DNA from: Pyrocephalus nanus
Taxonomy: Eukaryota; Chordata; Aves; Passeriformes; Tyrannidae
Assembly (NCBI GenBank): GCA_038380795.1
Contig: CM076260.1
Location: forward strand, 33,948,634-34,012,633
Direction: 5' to 3'
DNA: 64,000 bases
Part shown: positions 51,301 through 64,000 of the stretch, piece after piece
Numbering within the stretch: position 1 is the stretch's first letter
Layout: each line of letters opens with the position of its first letter
The notes under the pieces: model-generated
Told to the model about the DNA's origin: nothing
The model's input: only the letters and a program-made list of their open reading frames with translations
Databases searched by the model: none
Program-made: the position numbers and the translations under genes

Positions 51301-54300
51301 ATCCATTTAATGTTACAGACTTAAGAAAGCAAAAAAGGAGAAAATGTATTTCTTCTTTCTGCTTGTAAAACATGTACTTACAAAATGGTTGTCTGGACAC
51401 CACAACTGATAGACACCAGCTAGTGAACATCTGCCCACTATGAAGAGCCAAGACACCTCTAACTTGTGAAGGTCCCTGATTTATCCCAGTTTATGTCCTG
51501 TGACAAAACACAGAAGAACCCCCAAATGTAAGAAAATCGGCCAAGCTTTTTTAGAAATTACTATTGGATTCAGATGCAAAATCTGAGCCCCTTATTGAGG
51601 GTTTGTTGGGTGATTGGTCCTTCCTTAAAAGAAACTACCTTTCAAGTGCCCCAAGCTGAAAACCAAACACCGCCGATCAGTTGTAAATTGTAATGCAAAC
51701 ATGTAAAACAGACACGTGCACAGATGTTACATATATGTGTGCATGTCCCATACCTGGAGTGAACTTGTAATGTGTTCATATAGCATCACTTGGTCATGTG
51801 AGAAACTTATAATAAGGCTGATTATTTAAATGAAGTGTGAAGTACACAAACACTGTCAACTACTTCTGAGCAGCTACAGTATTGGCTAAAACAATGGTTG
51901 GAGGATTAGAAGGATTAGTTGTTGAGAGTCAGTATAAACAGATCACAGCAACAATGCAATTGCTTGGAGGGCTTTGCTTCAGCACACGTGCTGTGGCAGC
52001 AAAATGCACACAGAGCAAAAGGTCCGGAATATCCATTCAGAGGCAATGGCAGTCAACGGCTGGATGCTGGATTTCTCTTCTAACTGAACACCAGTATTCT
52101 GAGCAAGGGATATTCACCTCTTCACATTTATTTCATTCTTTCTCAGGCTGGTCTTCAGCCTGGAAGACAACGTGCCAGTGAACCTGTACTAGAAATATAT
52201 TCAGCCTTATCTATTCCACTTAAACCTCATTATCTGCAAGGCTTCAGGCTGGACAGTGAGCCGGAGGCAGCCGCGTCCAGCTGTGAAGAGGAGTGCTCGG
52301 CTCATGTCACATAAACAACAAGCAGGGATTGCCTTGGAGGTGACCTAAGACCTCTCTGGATCTGTTCACATACATGCTCTTTTTTGAAACAAAGCTAAAT
52401 CCTTGGAGACGAAGTGTCTGTGTACAGAAAGGGTCTCTTTCTTATTTGATCTTACAAGATGTGAGTTACAGTTAACAAACGCAAACAACCCACACCCGTA
52501 CTTATTGTTAGCTTTAGCCTGTCTGAAATGCTTGGAGCCTGGCTGATTTTGGCTTAGTGAGGCAATGTGGTGAAGCATTGCATGGGTGAAGAGCCTGAGT
52601 CCAAAAGGTCTTGCAGAAGTGTGTTTCCTCCATAAAGAGCACATACAACAAAGTCCAGAATATTGCAGCTACTTACATGCAGTCTTACTGAGCTCTGAGG
52701 GGCATCCATTTCCAAAGAAATACCAATGTTTATGCTCTCAGTAGGCAGAAAGTAGCTCCATTCCTTTTTAGTACTTTGTGATAATTATGGAGAGATTTCT
52801 TGGTTTTGGATTTGCTTTTAAAAGCTGTTTGGTCTCCACTGTTTGTGCCTGTCCAGTTAGATTATTTTTTATTGCGTAAGGGCACATAAAAATTTGAAAA
52901 ACAAACAGAAATTCAGTTATTAGCACAGTTAGAAAAAAGAAAGCAACACAAATCCTGGATGTGTTAAGCATCTCTTTCATCAGTCCACCCTCTTGTGTTG
53001 GACTGGGACCAATGAACTAACACGGAATATCAATCTTTTTCAAAAAACAATGTAATTCTTGCAATGTCTAGCTCGCTTCTGGGATTTGAGACTGTTTACT
53101 ACAGTTTCTGAATTGTTAAGACAATGTTTATGCAAATGAAAATATTTATCTAGGTTACTGCTGTCAAGTACCCACTGAGAAACAGTTTGCATTTATAGAT
53201 GACCTTAAACAACAATAGCAAAAGAAATTACTAGCAGCCAGCATTTGGGATAGGCATGAAATCCTACATAAATCTAAAAACCAATAGTCCAGATTCTGCT
53301 GATAGGGACCACCTGGTGCTCCTAGTTACGCAGCTTTAATTCCCATTAGAAACATAGAATTTTGCCTTTGGATTACGATGTTCAACCACAGAAACTAAAC
53401 TGCAGCCACTTTTCTGACAAAGAGCAATGCTATTTCATGTTGTCAGTGACAAATTTATAGAAAATTATTGTCTATTCTTTTAGGCACAGGTGAGAACCTT
53501 TTTTAAACATTTCAGTGTATCAGAATAATCCAATGCTATCACCAAAATAAATTAATATCAACGTACCTTCTGTGGATTTCTATGATATTGTAGGGCTAGA
53601 CGTCATATGACATAAAGTCATTACTATATTTAGACCAGTGCAGTTTCGTTAGCCTTATAAAAGGATTTGCCTGGATGAAAAGGATAAAGACAATTAATCT
53701 AAGCATTTTAAGTGGGTTAGTAAAACTTTTTTAAGACAGTGAGCAGACAGTAATGATAAGAATTAAAGCAGTCCTTACTAAACTACAGTTACTTCCAACT
53801 GAACTTTCAACTGATGATAAATCAGAATTTGTTTCCCTTTTGCAAAACTTAAGGAGTGTTTGAGCCAAGATAGGCAGTGGGTTAAGGCTAGCATACACTT
53901 CTGACACATGCTTTCTGGATGAAACAGTGAAAGGACATGTAGGGAAATTATGTGTGCACTTTTGTTTATCAGGTGGACATACAATTGCTATGAGTCTTCT
54001 TGGGAAATGGTGATGCTGTTTTCATTGTTCTTCAGTTCAGAACAGATTGCAGTTTCAGACTGCTCTGATTAGGGAGCTCAAAGCAGCTCCTGCACACGCA
54101 AGAGAAGAGAAAACAGTATGGAAGCACACCTACATGCCCATATCCATCCTTACAGCACAGAACTGCTCTCCCCAGAGCACTGTGCAGAATACTATTCTCC
54201 TTTCCTCAGGGACCACTGGAGAGCCAAATGTGCATTTATATGTGTGCTCAGGACTGGCCCATGCAAACTTTCCCCCCACCACCTCATACTTCTTTGCCAC

Positions 54301-54705
54301 CACTGCCAGCACAACTACCTGTGAGTCTGCCCAGATGGACCAGTTGGCCAAACCAGTCAGGATAACCTAGACAGAAAAAGAAAAGCACATTTTTTCTCAG
54401 GCGAGTCTGTTCCTCAGCCAACAGTGGAGAAATCCCAAAACAGACTCCTGGCACTGTGAGCCAATGGAAGACAGGAGAAGAGAGGTGACAGAAGGTGTTG
54501 GCAGCTGCCTAGGTGGCAGTGCCCAGCATCAGGAGTCTTTTTATCTCAATGTCATTCTGTTTTTATCCTTGAGCTCCAATTTATAATCTCTCATGCCACC
54601 ACACTTTTCCAAGTTTGGCATGACACCAGGCATGTCTTTGTTCTCCATATGTATTTGCACAAAGTCATCACACTCACACCTCTAATTATCATGTGGCTCT
54701 TCTAT
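33353..54705. other. Long gene desert
   Basis: Over 21 kb contain no supported gene and no clear LINE or LTR copy. Visible items are a perfect 16-bp palindrome at 34025-34040, a tandem GAAGTTCATATAC pair at about 40843-40870, and A/T runs at 40963-40979, 45064-45074 and 45379-45400. The longest frame (174 codons, 50264-49740 minus) starts with TTG and shows no family features. Confidence 0.65.
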
Positions 54706-55290
54706 CATAAAATCATAGAATCATCAAGGTTGGAAAAGACCTCCAAGCTCATTGAGTCCAAACTTTGGCTGAACACCCCCATGAAAACCAAACCAAAGCA
54801 CTAAGTGCCTCGTCCAGTCATTTCTGTTCCAATACTTAACTACCCTTTCAGTGAAGAAATTTTTCCTGATGTCCAGCATGAGCTTTCCCTGGTACAGCTT
54901 GAGGCAATTTCTTCTTTCTCTGCCACTAGTTGCCTGGGACGGGAGGCCAACCCCCACTTCACTTCCTTTTAGGTAGTTGTAGAGGGTAATAAGCTCTATC
55001 CTGAGCCTCCTTTTCTCCAGGCTAAACACTTCCAGCTCCCTCAGCTGCTCCTCATATGACGTACTCTCTAGACCCCTCCTCAGTTCCATTGCCCTTCTCT
55101 GGATATGCTCCACTGCCTCAGTTTCCTTCTCGAAATGAAGGGCCCAAAACTGAACATAGAATTTGAGGTGCACCCTCACTAGTGCTGTGTACAGAGAGAA
55201 ATCAATTCCCTAGTCCTGCTGGCCACATTATTTTTTATACAGACCAGGTGCCGTTGGCATTCTTGGTCATCTAAAGTACTTACGAGTACA
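54706..55290 (-). mobile_element. CR1 LINE 3' fragment (longest well-preserved copy)
   Basis: On the minus strand the copy ends in TTGATGATTCTATGAT at 54706. It retains a 151-codon open frame (55179-54724) encoding the C-terminal part of CR1 ORF2, with LRELEVFSLEKRRLRIELIT and KLMLDIRKNFFTERVVKYWN. It is 5'-truncated: no reverse-transcriptase catalytic motif is present, so it cannot be active. The outer boundary near 55290 is approximate. Confidence 0.9.
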
Positions 55291-55737
55291 TTCCCTTTGG
55301 CTGACAATTTTCCTGCCAAGATGATTCATCCCAAAAGCATCTCCCACAGCTCTCATGCCACCATGAGAGAGAGACAGCTCACCTTGATCTGTGGAGCACT
55401 GTGCTGTCCAGGCACTTCTTCATCACCTGCCTGGTATCCTCTCCTGCCCTGTCTTGTAGCAGGTAGGTGACACTGGCTACAGTCTTGGTAGTCTCTGGGC
55501 CTGCCTTACAGTGCCTTTACTGCCCAGAATAAGCTATAATGTGTGCTGCCAGACCTGTTTCAGCTTTAGTCTCAGTTATTCTGGTACAGCTTGTTACAAG
55601 TGTTAGATCATTGACTGTATCTTTGCACCCATTCAAATGACTAGACTGTAGGGAAAAGAATGCTAAAGGTCAGAAAACAGTTCCTACTTACAGCCAGCTG
55701 CAAACTGTACTATTTTTTTCATAAAAGAAGCATTTTA
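55291..55737. other. Short non-coding gap beside CR1
   Basis: It may contain further degraded CR1 sequence at its left end. Otherwise nothing was recognised. Confidence 0.5.
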
Positions 55738-55950
55738 TACATGTGTATGTTTTCACATATACATGCACTACATATATATATATATATATATGCATGTATG
55801 TGAATATGTGCATGGGAATCTTCGGATATGTGGATGTGCATAAGGGCATACATATGGATGTACATATGGATATGTGGATGTTCATGTGGATGTAAATAGG
55901 TACATCCATGTATGTGTACATGTGCACTTACACACATACATGCTTTCACA
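55738..55950. repeat. Degenerate ATGTGGATA-type minisatellite with (TA)n core
   Basis: Repeated short words ATATGGATGT, ATATGTGGATGT and CATGTATGTG surround a TA run at about 55774-55791. The overlapping frames reading His/Ile/Tyr/Met repeats are artefacts. Confidence 0.8.
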
Positions 55951-56369
55951 TATAGGTCAACAAGCAAAGAAGCTGAAATCACAGTGGTGCTGGAAGTTCT
56001 CAGGAGATTTGTTACAAAGTGGTTTTTACACTCTCATTTGTACCTATGGACCACTCCTCTGGCATCATAAATAGCTTTCTTCCCCTAAAGTACAGAATAT
56101 GTATCTGCAATAAGTATTCCATCATAGATGATGTAGTGTGACCAGAAAATTTGATGCCTAGAGGAAAATCGTTGTGTCAAGCCATTTAATATTTGTGCCT
56201 AGGAGGCCTCCACTGGATTAAAAACAATTATTTTAGACTCTTTAAATAAACTCTCTTCCTAAGACTGTCATTTTCTGAGAAAATGTCACACCCCAAAGAA
56301 GGCATTTTACAGAAAAGTTTTCTAGTTAAGAAATACATTTTTCAGTTATTAAACAATCCTGACAACGTG

Positions 56370-56545
56370 TTCCTCACCACGAGGGTGGTCAAAGAATGTG
56401 GCAGGCTGCCCAGAGAGACTCTGTTGTCTCCGTCTTCTCAGGGTTTTCAAAACTGGAGCAAACATGGCCCTGAACAATTTCCTGCCTGGAGAGGGAGGCT
56501 GGACTACCCCATCTTGCACTTTTTTGTATGAGCCTGTGATTTTCA
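56370..56545 (+). mobile_element. Old, diverged CR1 LINE 3' fragment
   Basis: GAGGGTGGTCAAAGAATGTG GCAGGCTGCCCAGAGAGACT and later GGGTTTTCAAAACTGGAGCA track an older CR1 subfamily 3' end. The copy is clearly more diverged than the others and lacks a clean terminal octamer repeat, ending near TGAGCCTGTGATTTTC. Confidence 0.7.
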
Positions 56546-59500
56546 GCTAGTTACCACATGGAGGAAGCATGTAGTTTGTGCTGGCCATATGGCAGGCTTT
56601 TATGATTTAAAAAGTTTCACGCTCTTCCTGCAGCCCTCAGTAGTGACTAGAACATTTTCAAGCTTGCAAAGGATCCTGATGGATTCCTGTCCTTAGTTGT
56701 CATAGAATCCTGTATTTAGCCATATCTAATTTATTATTTCCTGGCTAGCAGCAGCTGAAGGAGGACAACCTGACTGAAGTGGTCCAAGCTTTTGTAGCTC
56801 TGAGTCTCAATGAGGCACATGAAATGGGAGTTGGCAACAAGCCCCTCAGAAGAAAATTCAGCTACTTCAGCACCCTGCTCAGGAACAGAGAAAGAAACGC
56901 ATGTGCCACTTGATCCCTGTTCTGCTCTCACAAAGCTCTGGATGGCATCTACAAGGCCTTGTTCACCCCTCTCCAGCCTGAAATAGGACATTTGCAACAC
57001 TGCAGTTGGTGAAACTCATTCCTCAAGATCCCCCAAGTAGAGGTGAAGGACTGCAAGGATGGCTGTCAAGAGAGCCTGAAGGTTTGGCACCTCTGCAGGT
57101 CCATCAGGAGGATTTTCAAAGGCCAACCTGCTGCTGAAGAGCTGAGGTGTGTATGGTACATACCTCAGCTACACTTTACATTTTTCTTGATACTGTTGTA
57201 GTTTTCAGCTCTTACTGTCTTTCCCCTTCTATATTTCTCATCTTTCATTTTCCACTTGTGCAAATAAACAAGACATGGCATTAATACTAACTCATTTAGC
57301 AAAACTGTAGCCTTGGCAAAAGGGACCATTTTCAAAGAGAACTGTCAGCAAAATAAACATGGAAGAGAATGAAAGGGGAGATCTGTCTTTCTTCCTGAGC
57401 TGCCAAAGTTGTTTGTGATCTTACTGGAGCTAATTTTGATTCAGAAAAGGAAAAGAAAACTCAAGTGCAAAGGGATATGGCCATGTTTACCTAGACTCTG
57501 TACATCTCACAAGGAGAAAACCATATAATTCAAAGTAGGAAAAATCTGACATTCTTCAGACATCATGGTATTGAAGAGGGACAAATTCACAAGAGAAGTA
57601 ATGTGAAGGAATGAGCAGCACAGCACCAGCCTCTAACCACTCTTTGTTCTGCCCTTCTTCAACAAGAAATGAAATAGTTTGCTAACAGCCAAGAAAATCC
57701 TGGCTTGCATATCACCATATAAGCAGGAAATTCCAGTAATGAAAATATAATCCTGCAATAAAAGAACAAGCAGAGAAAATAAGAAAAAATATTTGCAGTT
57801 GAGAGGAAGGAAGGATAATTATATAAAATTGAAACACCTTCCTCGCACCTGTTAAATGAAGTAACAAAATCTTGTAGTATACGACTTTTTTTCCTCCTAA
57901 AGGACTAATATATATTAGATTTTTCTTACTGACAGTGACTGCTATAATAATCCCTTTGTTCACATCCTCACAATGTTCTGGAAAAAGAAATTCACTTTGG
58001 GGACTAAAAATTCTTTAAATCTGGTCCCAACCCAGGGACATTTCTGAAAATTAGAACAAGATGCTGTCAAGTATTTCTGAATTATATCTATTTATCAAAG
58101 CATATATTTCTTTGTGTGTTTTTTTTCCTCATTCACAATTTACAATAAGGCAGGGGTTTTTTTACCATAAAATTTCTCTTCTATGCCTATACACTTACAT
58201 GGACAAATAAGTCAGCTCCTTGTAAGTGATCCCTGCAGAACTGGAAGTGTTAGTGGCTATGAGCACACATTGTACATTTGTACAGAAATAACCTTTTTTC
58301 AATAATTGTGTCAAATTCACATTGCCTATGCTCAGTGGATTATCCCCAGGCAGGTGGGTGGATGACTGAGATTCCCTTCCCTCTGTGCAGGGTCTGTGAG
58401 GCTGTAGCACGGAGCTGAGACAGCCTAGAGAGTCCTGACCCAAGGGGTCTCCCACAAGAACCCCGAAGTGCAGCTATTCCCAGTGAAATGTGTCTGTGAT
58501 GCTGGAACTGCAACCCTGCTCTTACTCTAAATGCCCTGTGATTTTCAGCGACCACAAGTGATTAAGATCTTAGTTTTAAATTTCATCCATAAGCCTGTAC
58601 AGGTTCACTAAGATCAAAAAGAAATGCCAAAGAGGAGGGAGAGGGCCATGGATGTCTGGGAAAACTAGTCCTTAAAGAAGAAAAGAGTTGAAATTCCCCA
58701 TAGACTGTCTGGCTCTGTGTTTTGAATGCCTTTCACTTAAGCTGGTCGGTGGCCTGGTGTACCCATATCTGCTATAATTGCAGCAGATGGCAGTTGCTGA
58801 AACATCTCCTGTATGTGTACCCTTTCATTATGGCATATAAGCACAACATTTCCAGTAATTTAGAGGCAGCTAAAATCTCCTATTCCTTGGAAGCTGCTTT
58901 CCCTGTAGTAGTTCATGCAACGTTAGTGGAGCAGTACAAACTGGAGAGAAGTACAGTAGTTACTATGTTAGAAGTTGATGTCACTAGTTAGAAGTTCCTA
59001 CTTAGATTTAAAAAAACCTCAGGCTGCTAAAATCTGAAAAAGAAATACACAGAATTGTACTCTGATTTCAATTAGGAGAAAAAAAAATCACTATGCTTTC
59101 CTCTCTAGTTTCAATTTGACAGTTTCTGTCTAGTTCACTGAAGACTTATGATATATGGTTTTTTTTAGCACCCTATGAAGCAATAACTTGTTTTTTTAAG
59201 GTTCTTTGCCATGATATTCTTTCATAACAACCTGGCAGATAGTATGATTTATGAGAAAAGAGGTCTAGAGTGAGCCACCAAGTCATAGTGATCTCAATGT
59301 CACTGATTTTTCCAATACTCAATGTTTTTCAAGAATCACCCTCTACTGGAAGTGTGTTTCATTAAAATTAGGTAAATCAAAAGAACACTTGAGGGTATGA
59401 AGTGACTGCAGAAACCCTTAGGCAATTAAAAAAGAAAAAAAATTATTCTCATGAAATCTTAAAACAATCCCATGATTTCTTAGCATATGCTTCAGGAGTT

Positions 59501-62500
59501 TTGATCTTGCTTGGCTGGCAGTACTATACTCTTTCCCTAAATACGATGTGGGTTCTCTTTCTCCTTATTTAAAAGCAATATTTTTTGTTTCAATAAAGAT
59601 CAGCCTTTGGAGTTATGCAATTATAAGGACCCTCTTCCCTCTCCCCACCATGGCAGACAAAATCCTAAAAATTAGGATATGAGCACAAAAAAACCGCAAC
59701 CCAAATAACAAATAATGTGTTGCTTTTTTTTTTTTTTTTTTTTAAGAATATCTCAGTGCTTATAACTTAGACTACTGTGAAAAGCTAGCCTACTTATAGT
59801 TTTTGGCCTCATGATACTACGACTAGTTAACCCTTGAGGGAGAAATTACACTGTATTTTTTCTTTTGCAATGCCTTGTAAATGGAGAGCACTGTTTGCCA
59901 ACAGTGCCTCATATTGTTCATACTTTTATATCTCTTTATTATTTGTACTACTGTAGAGTCAGAGATCCTGCAGTAATCACAAGTCCATTCCATTACTTAA
60001 TACATGCGGCACAAGCAAGCCTCATGTCTGAAGATCGCACAGTCTATATAGATTTCTGTGATCAATTTCTTCAATTAGGGGGATTTTTCTTTCCTTTATC
60101 TTTGATAGTGAAGAGGCACTAATTATGTTTTGTCCAAAGATGGCCCAGGAGGCTCAGAGGGGGCATGATTTTAGGCAGGCAAAGGGAGGCAGCACTCATC
60201 CTTCACTGGAAGAGGCTCTCAGTGCGGCTGAGCTCTTGCTCCAGGTGGAGCTGCCAACTGACAGGGAGAGCAGAGGGCTCTGCTGACTGCAGGGGCACAG
60301 CAAAGCACTGCAGCATTTACAGGTGCTTTACATATTCCCTAACTTTGTTATTTACCATCACCCAGGGGTTAGATATATACAAATACAGCATAATCCAGAA
60401 CATAGACAAGATATGATGCCATCTGCTTGGTATCGAGGCACTACATTAGGCTTCCTATAGCCAATGGGAGGTTCTCTGTTGATTTGAGTAGGGCATTCAT
60501 GACAGCACAGAGATAGCATACAACCTTTGTGCCCCAAACAGAATAGTTGTGCACTCTCATCTCCTCTGTCTAAAAGTAAATATAATTCAGGAAGTGTATA
60601 TAACAGGAAATTAAAAATACTACCATTTAAATACTAACCAGAATAAGAACCAGCAGTGTAATAGCATTATTGATTTCCAGCCTGATCCTAATCGGGTTTT
60701 GCAAGACCTTGCAGCTGCCAGCCATTCACAGACTTTTCAAAGCAGTTCCAAGCCATGACGAGCTGAAGAGCTGAAATCTAGAGCTGTTAACACAGGAGCT
60801 GCTGGTAGGGACAGTCATCTGTCCAGCAAGGAAGATATTTATTTATAGAAAAGCCTTTGAACCAGACCACTACATTTTAACATAGTAATAACCAGTTATA
60901 CTGAATTCAAAGAGCAGTAGGGTGTAACACAGCCATGCATTATATACCCTATTGTAAATGGTCTCAGAGGGAAAGCTTGTAATTTAGGGAGGTTTGAATG
61001 GCAAAACCTGGGTCATTGTAACAGATACTTTTTCTTGGTTATTTTTATGGAGAGCATGAGAAAGAAAAACTAGCCTGAAGGAGTCAGGCAGTGTGTATTT
61101 TCACTCAACCTTAGTTAGCTATGAAACATCCCGGAGCTCAATCCCCCTTGGCCAAATATTTGTTTTAAGATTAATTGTTCACACAGGAACTAAACAGCAA
61201 CTTGCTGAATTCAAAGCTTTTAAATGAGATTTCTGTTCTTCCTCAGGACGTTTTTCTCATGTGTTGCTGGCTCGTTCATATGTTCTGTCACCTTCAGGAA
61301 GCAGGATTCAACCAGAACCAAGGAAATGGCTTTTCTTTTTGTTTGTTTGTTTTTAAAGTTTATCCACGTATGAGATGGTTTCAGGACTCATAGTACAGGA
61401 GAGCCTCGGGGCCCCTTCAGAGGTCCTTGTTGTGTTAGATCACTTCACTGCAAGCACTCGACAGGCAACATACCCCAGAGCACAGCCCAGGGAGCAAAAT
61501 CTGGCCAGTGCCATCCCCATGGTGCAGCACACCTCAGGTAGGTGCCAGGTTAGGTTGAAATCTACAGTCAAGGAAAGGAAAAAATGTGAGAAGCATGAGA
61601 AGCCAAGCAGAAACTCTGGTAGTGAAATCTTGGTTGCCTGGAGGTCAACGGTCCATCCTTACTTCCACAGAGCCAGATTTTTCACCAGGGAGGAGTGTGA
61701 TAAAGGCATATCACCTAACTGAAGAGCAGGGCAAGAAGCTGGCCCTTGCTCCTTGTACAGTTTTGTCAAACAGGTCTTTCAAAAACCATCTGCACCTTGA
61801 TCCAAACTCCTTGAATCATATAGTCAGTTGGGAGCAGGGTATTCTTCTTTGGCTTTTCTGGCCAGATGGAGACTCTCCCCATCTCGTCTAATCCTTCGTA
61901 CCTGCACCTTTTGTTTTCTTAAGAAATTCATTTTTCACTCCCTCTCTTCTCTATGCAGAGGATATGTATCCCAGTCAATTTTCATTGTTTTGTCCAGGGC
62001 TGTAAATACATTCACCTCTGTAAGTGCTGTCATCAATTACTATCCAAGGACTCTGCTGTGGGCGGGCTTTGGTGTATGGCTCTAGCAGCATTAATGTTCC
62101 TTCACAAACATTAGAGTTAAAAAGTGAGAGAAACTACCAATCAAAGCCAAATACAAATATTAGAAACCAAGATGTGCAAAAAGAAGATTTCAGTAATGCC
62201 ATAGAGTGCTTCCAGGTTATTATTGCCAATTAGGAAATTAAATATGAACACATGTAGTAAAACACTGTTTCCTTGTCACTAAGAAATAATTATTTTCAAA
62301 TTAATTTATCTCCTTATTTCCACCTACCAACTATTAATGATATTCTACCCAGAATAGATCCAAATTTTATCTGCACAATTGTTCTCAGCTATCTCATCCT
62401 AATTTCCTGTTGATGCAGAATAATCATAATTATTAACTGGAATTTTAGTGTGAGAAGGTCATGATTTTTGTCTGTTTTTCATGGATTATGTTTATAGATG

Positions 62501-64000
62501 GAACAAATTAGAAATATAAAAGTAAATATTGACTCAACCACCACTTTATTTACCTTTGTGTTTTGTGCAAGAATTCTTCTCCGGCTTCCAACAAGCACTT
62601 GGTTTCCATTCAGGCATTCAAAATCAGCATTAAAATATTAGGTTTTATCACTTGAACCCCAAAATATTGAAGGAAATCACAGGCATTTAAAATGATGCAG
62701 AACCATTTGTAGTTCAAGTCAACTTTTGTAGTATCACATCAAGCAGTAAGTTACTTGTGGGATACTTTAAAATTACAATCTTCCTTTCCCCCCCCCCCCC
62801 TTTTTCTATTGGGAGGAGTGTAAAATGATAGAACTACACTGAATAGGAGCAGAATCATATGCTGAGGAACCCAATAAACTTATTTACTCATGACACCAGT
62901 TGAAAGGGAAAGTGTCTTCAGTTATAGGTATTTTAAAGTAAAACGAGTATAAGGCACATGCTATCGTAAGTCTGACTCTCATTTATTATAAATCACTTCT
63001 TCATTACTCCACAAAGCAACCTACCCAAAAATAAATATTAGCAATAAATGAGAATTAACCTATCTACTATTGAAACTGAAGCCAAAACCAACTAAACAAA
63101 CAGCATCCAGACAGTATTCAATACATAGGGCATTGTTTCAGATAATAACCAAAAAGTGATAATTAGCCACTCTTCCTAGATTGCCTAAAACCCCCGCTGA
63201 CTAGCATATTGGCATTAGCATTCTCTTTTGTGGTAAACAGACTATTTAGATCTAGTAATTGAGTTGAAGGAACAAAACACCAATTCAATTTTACATTCGC
63301 TAACACTGATTAAATGAAAAATACAAAAAAGCACTGCTACAACTTACAATACAGCTTTAGGGTGGAAAAGGCTAAGCAAACTCTAAGCAACAACCAGCAT
63401 CTCTGTGGGTTCTGTTGTCTGAGTATGGGTTCTGATGTGAAACACATCTTCGTGACTGAAGTCCAGAGTATGAGGTCTGCTATGTTGTATGGTTTGATTT
63501 GGTTTACAGTATGCTTAAATCTTTTTTTTAGGAACTAAATTAGTAATATTACCATCATGCAGCAATGCCTGGGGCTTTTGTAACATTCATATGGAAAGTA
63601 CATTTGGGTTTGTGCTCAGCATGAGCTAAAGATGCAGACTCTGGCTGAGTTTCACATGCAGATTTCTGCCAATATCTCCCCTATCTCAGCAGTCCAATTT
63701 AACAATACACCAATATTCACACTGTTCTAGTATAAACGATTCAATTTGCACTAACAGTCATTTAGCAACACTTTTTCCCAACTACTCTCATGTTAATTTT
63801 GATATCATATAAATACAGTAAATTATCAGAAAGAAAATGCTAATAACCAGTGCCCTGTGGATGATAATACAGCTCGTTGACAAGAAAACTTTAAAATACA
63901 TTTCCTTTCTTCCACAGCCTTCTGACATTAAAAGAAAAAAAAAAAAAAGAGAAAAATTCTGCATGTGAAACGACTTGAGTTTGGCATGCCTAGAGACTGA
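56546..64000. other. Non-coding DNA to the window end
   Basis: No gene, RNA or clear transposon was seen. There is a T22-like run near 59727-59744, a C12 run near 62789-62800, and a plus-strand frame with few stops at about 56744-57190 that is discussed as a finding. Confidence 0.6.

Noticed and set aside
54724..55179. 151-codon minus-strand frame as a host gene
   Set aside because: It is the C-terminal tail of CR1 ORF2 in a 5'-truncated LINE copy.

Overview
The window looks like ordinary vertebrate nuclear DNA, most likely from a bird and probably a songbird. It is mostly AT-rich non-coding sequence with one spliced gene, a promoter CpG island, and several 3'-truncated CR1 LINE fragments. 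The CR1 copies carry the avian hallmark 3' ends with (ATTCTATG)-type repeats. There is also a decayed retroviral LTR of a type I recall as common in passerines. No operons, CRISPR arrays or other prokaryotic features are present.

The gene is TENT5A (FAM46A), a non-canonical cytoplasmic poly(A) polymerase, on the minus strand. The coding sequence is in two exons: 25047-24613 (145 codons) and 23645-22866 (259 codons plus TAA), giving 404 residues. They are joined across a 967-bp phase-0 GT-AG intron. Upstream I infer a short non-coding first exon behind a TATA box at 25496-25491. A good splice acceptor lies just 5' of the start codon. Downstream, a 3' UTR of about 4.1 kb appears to end near 18750, at an AATAAA that overlaps a Pumilio-type element. 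The gene therefore spans about 18750-25466 and sits in a CpG island. A second, separate CpG-rich block (26420-27190) lies upstream and has no recognisable gene.

Layout: 1-18744 is intergenic DNA downstream of TENT5A. It holds CR1 fragments (2328-2497, 8105-9045, 16795-16912), an LTR with some adjoining internal sequence (7200-7853), and a 380-bp homopurine tract (12779-13157). 18750-25466 is TENT5A. 25467-27190 is promoter and CpG-island sequence. 27191-64000 is a gene desert with CR1 copies at 54706-55290 and 56370-56545, simple repeats, and no gene I can support.

I found no convincing undescribed system. The observations most worth a second look are the Pumilio/poly(A)-signal overlap in a poly(A)-polymerase gene, the inverted pair of LTR-junction fragments (one of which interrupts a CR1), the G4/triplex-prone purine tract, the gene-less upstream CpG block with repeated TGACGC motifs, and a CpG cluster inside the 3' UTR.
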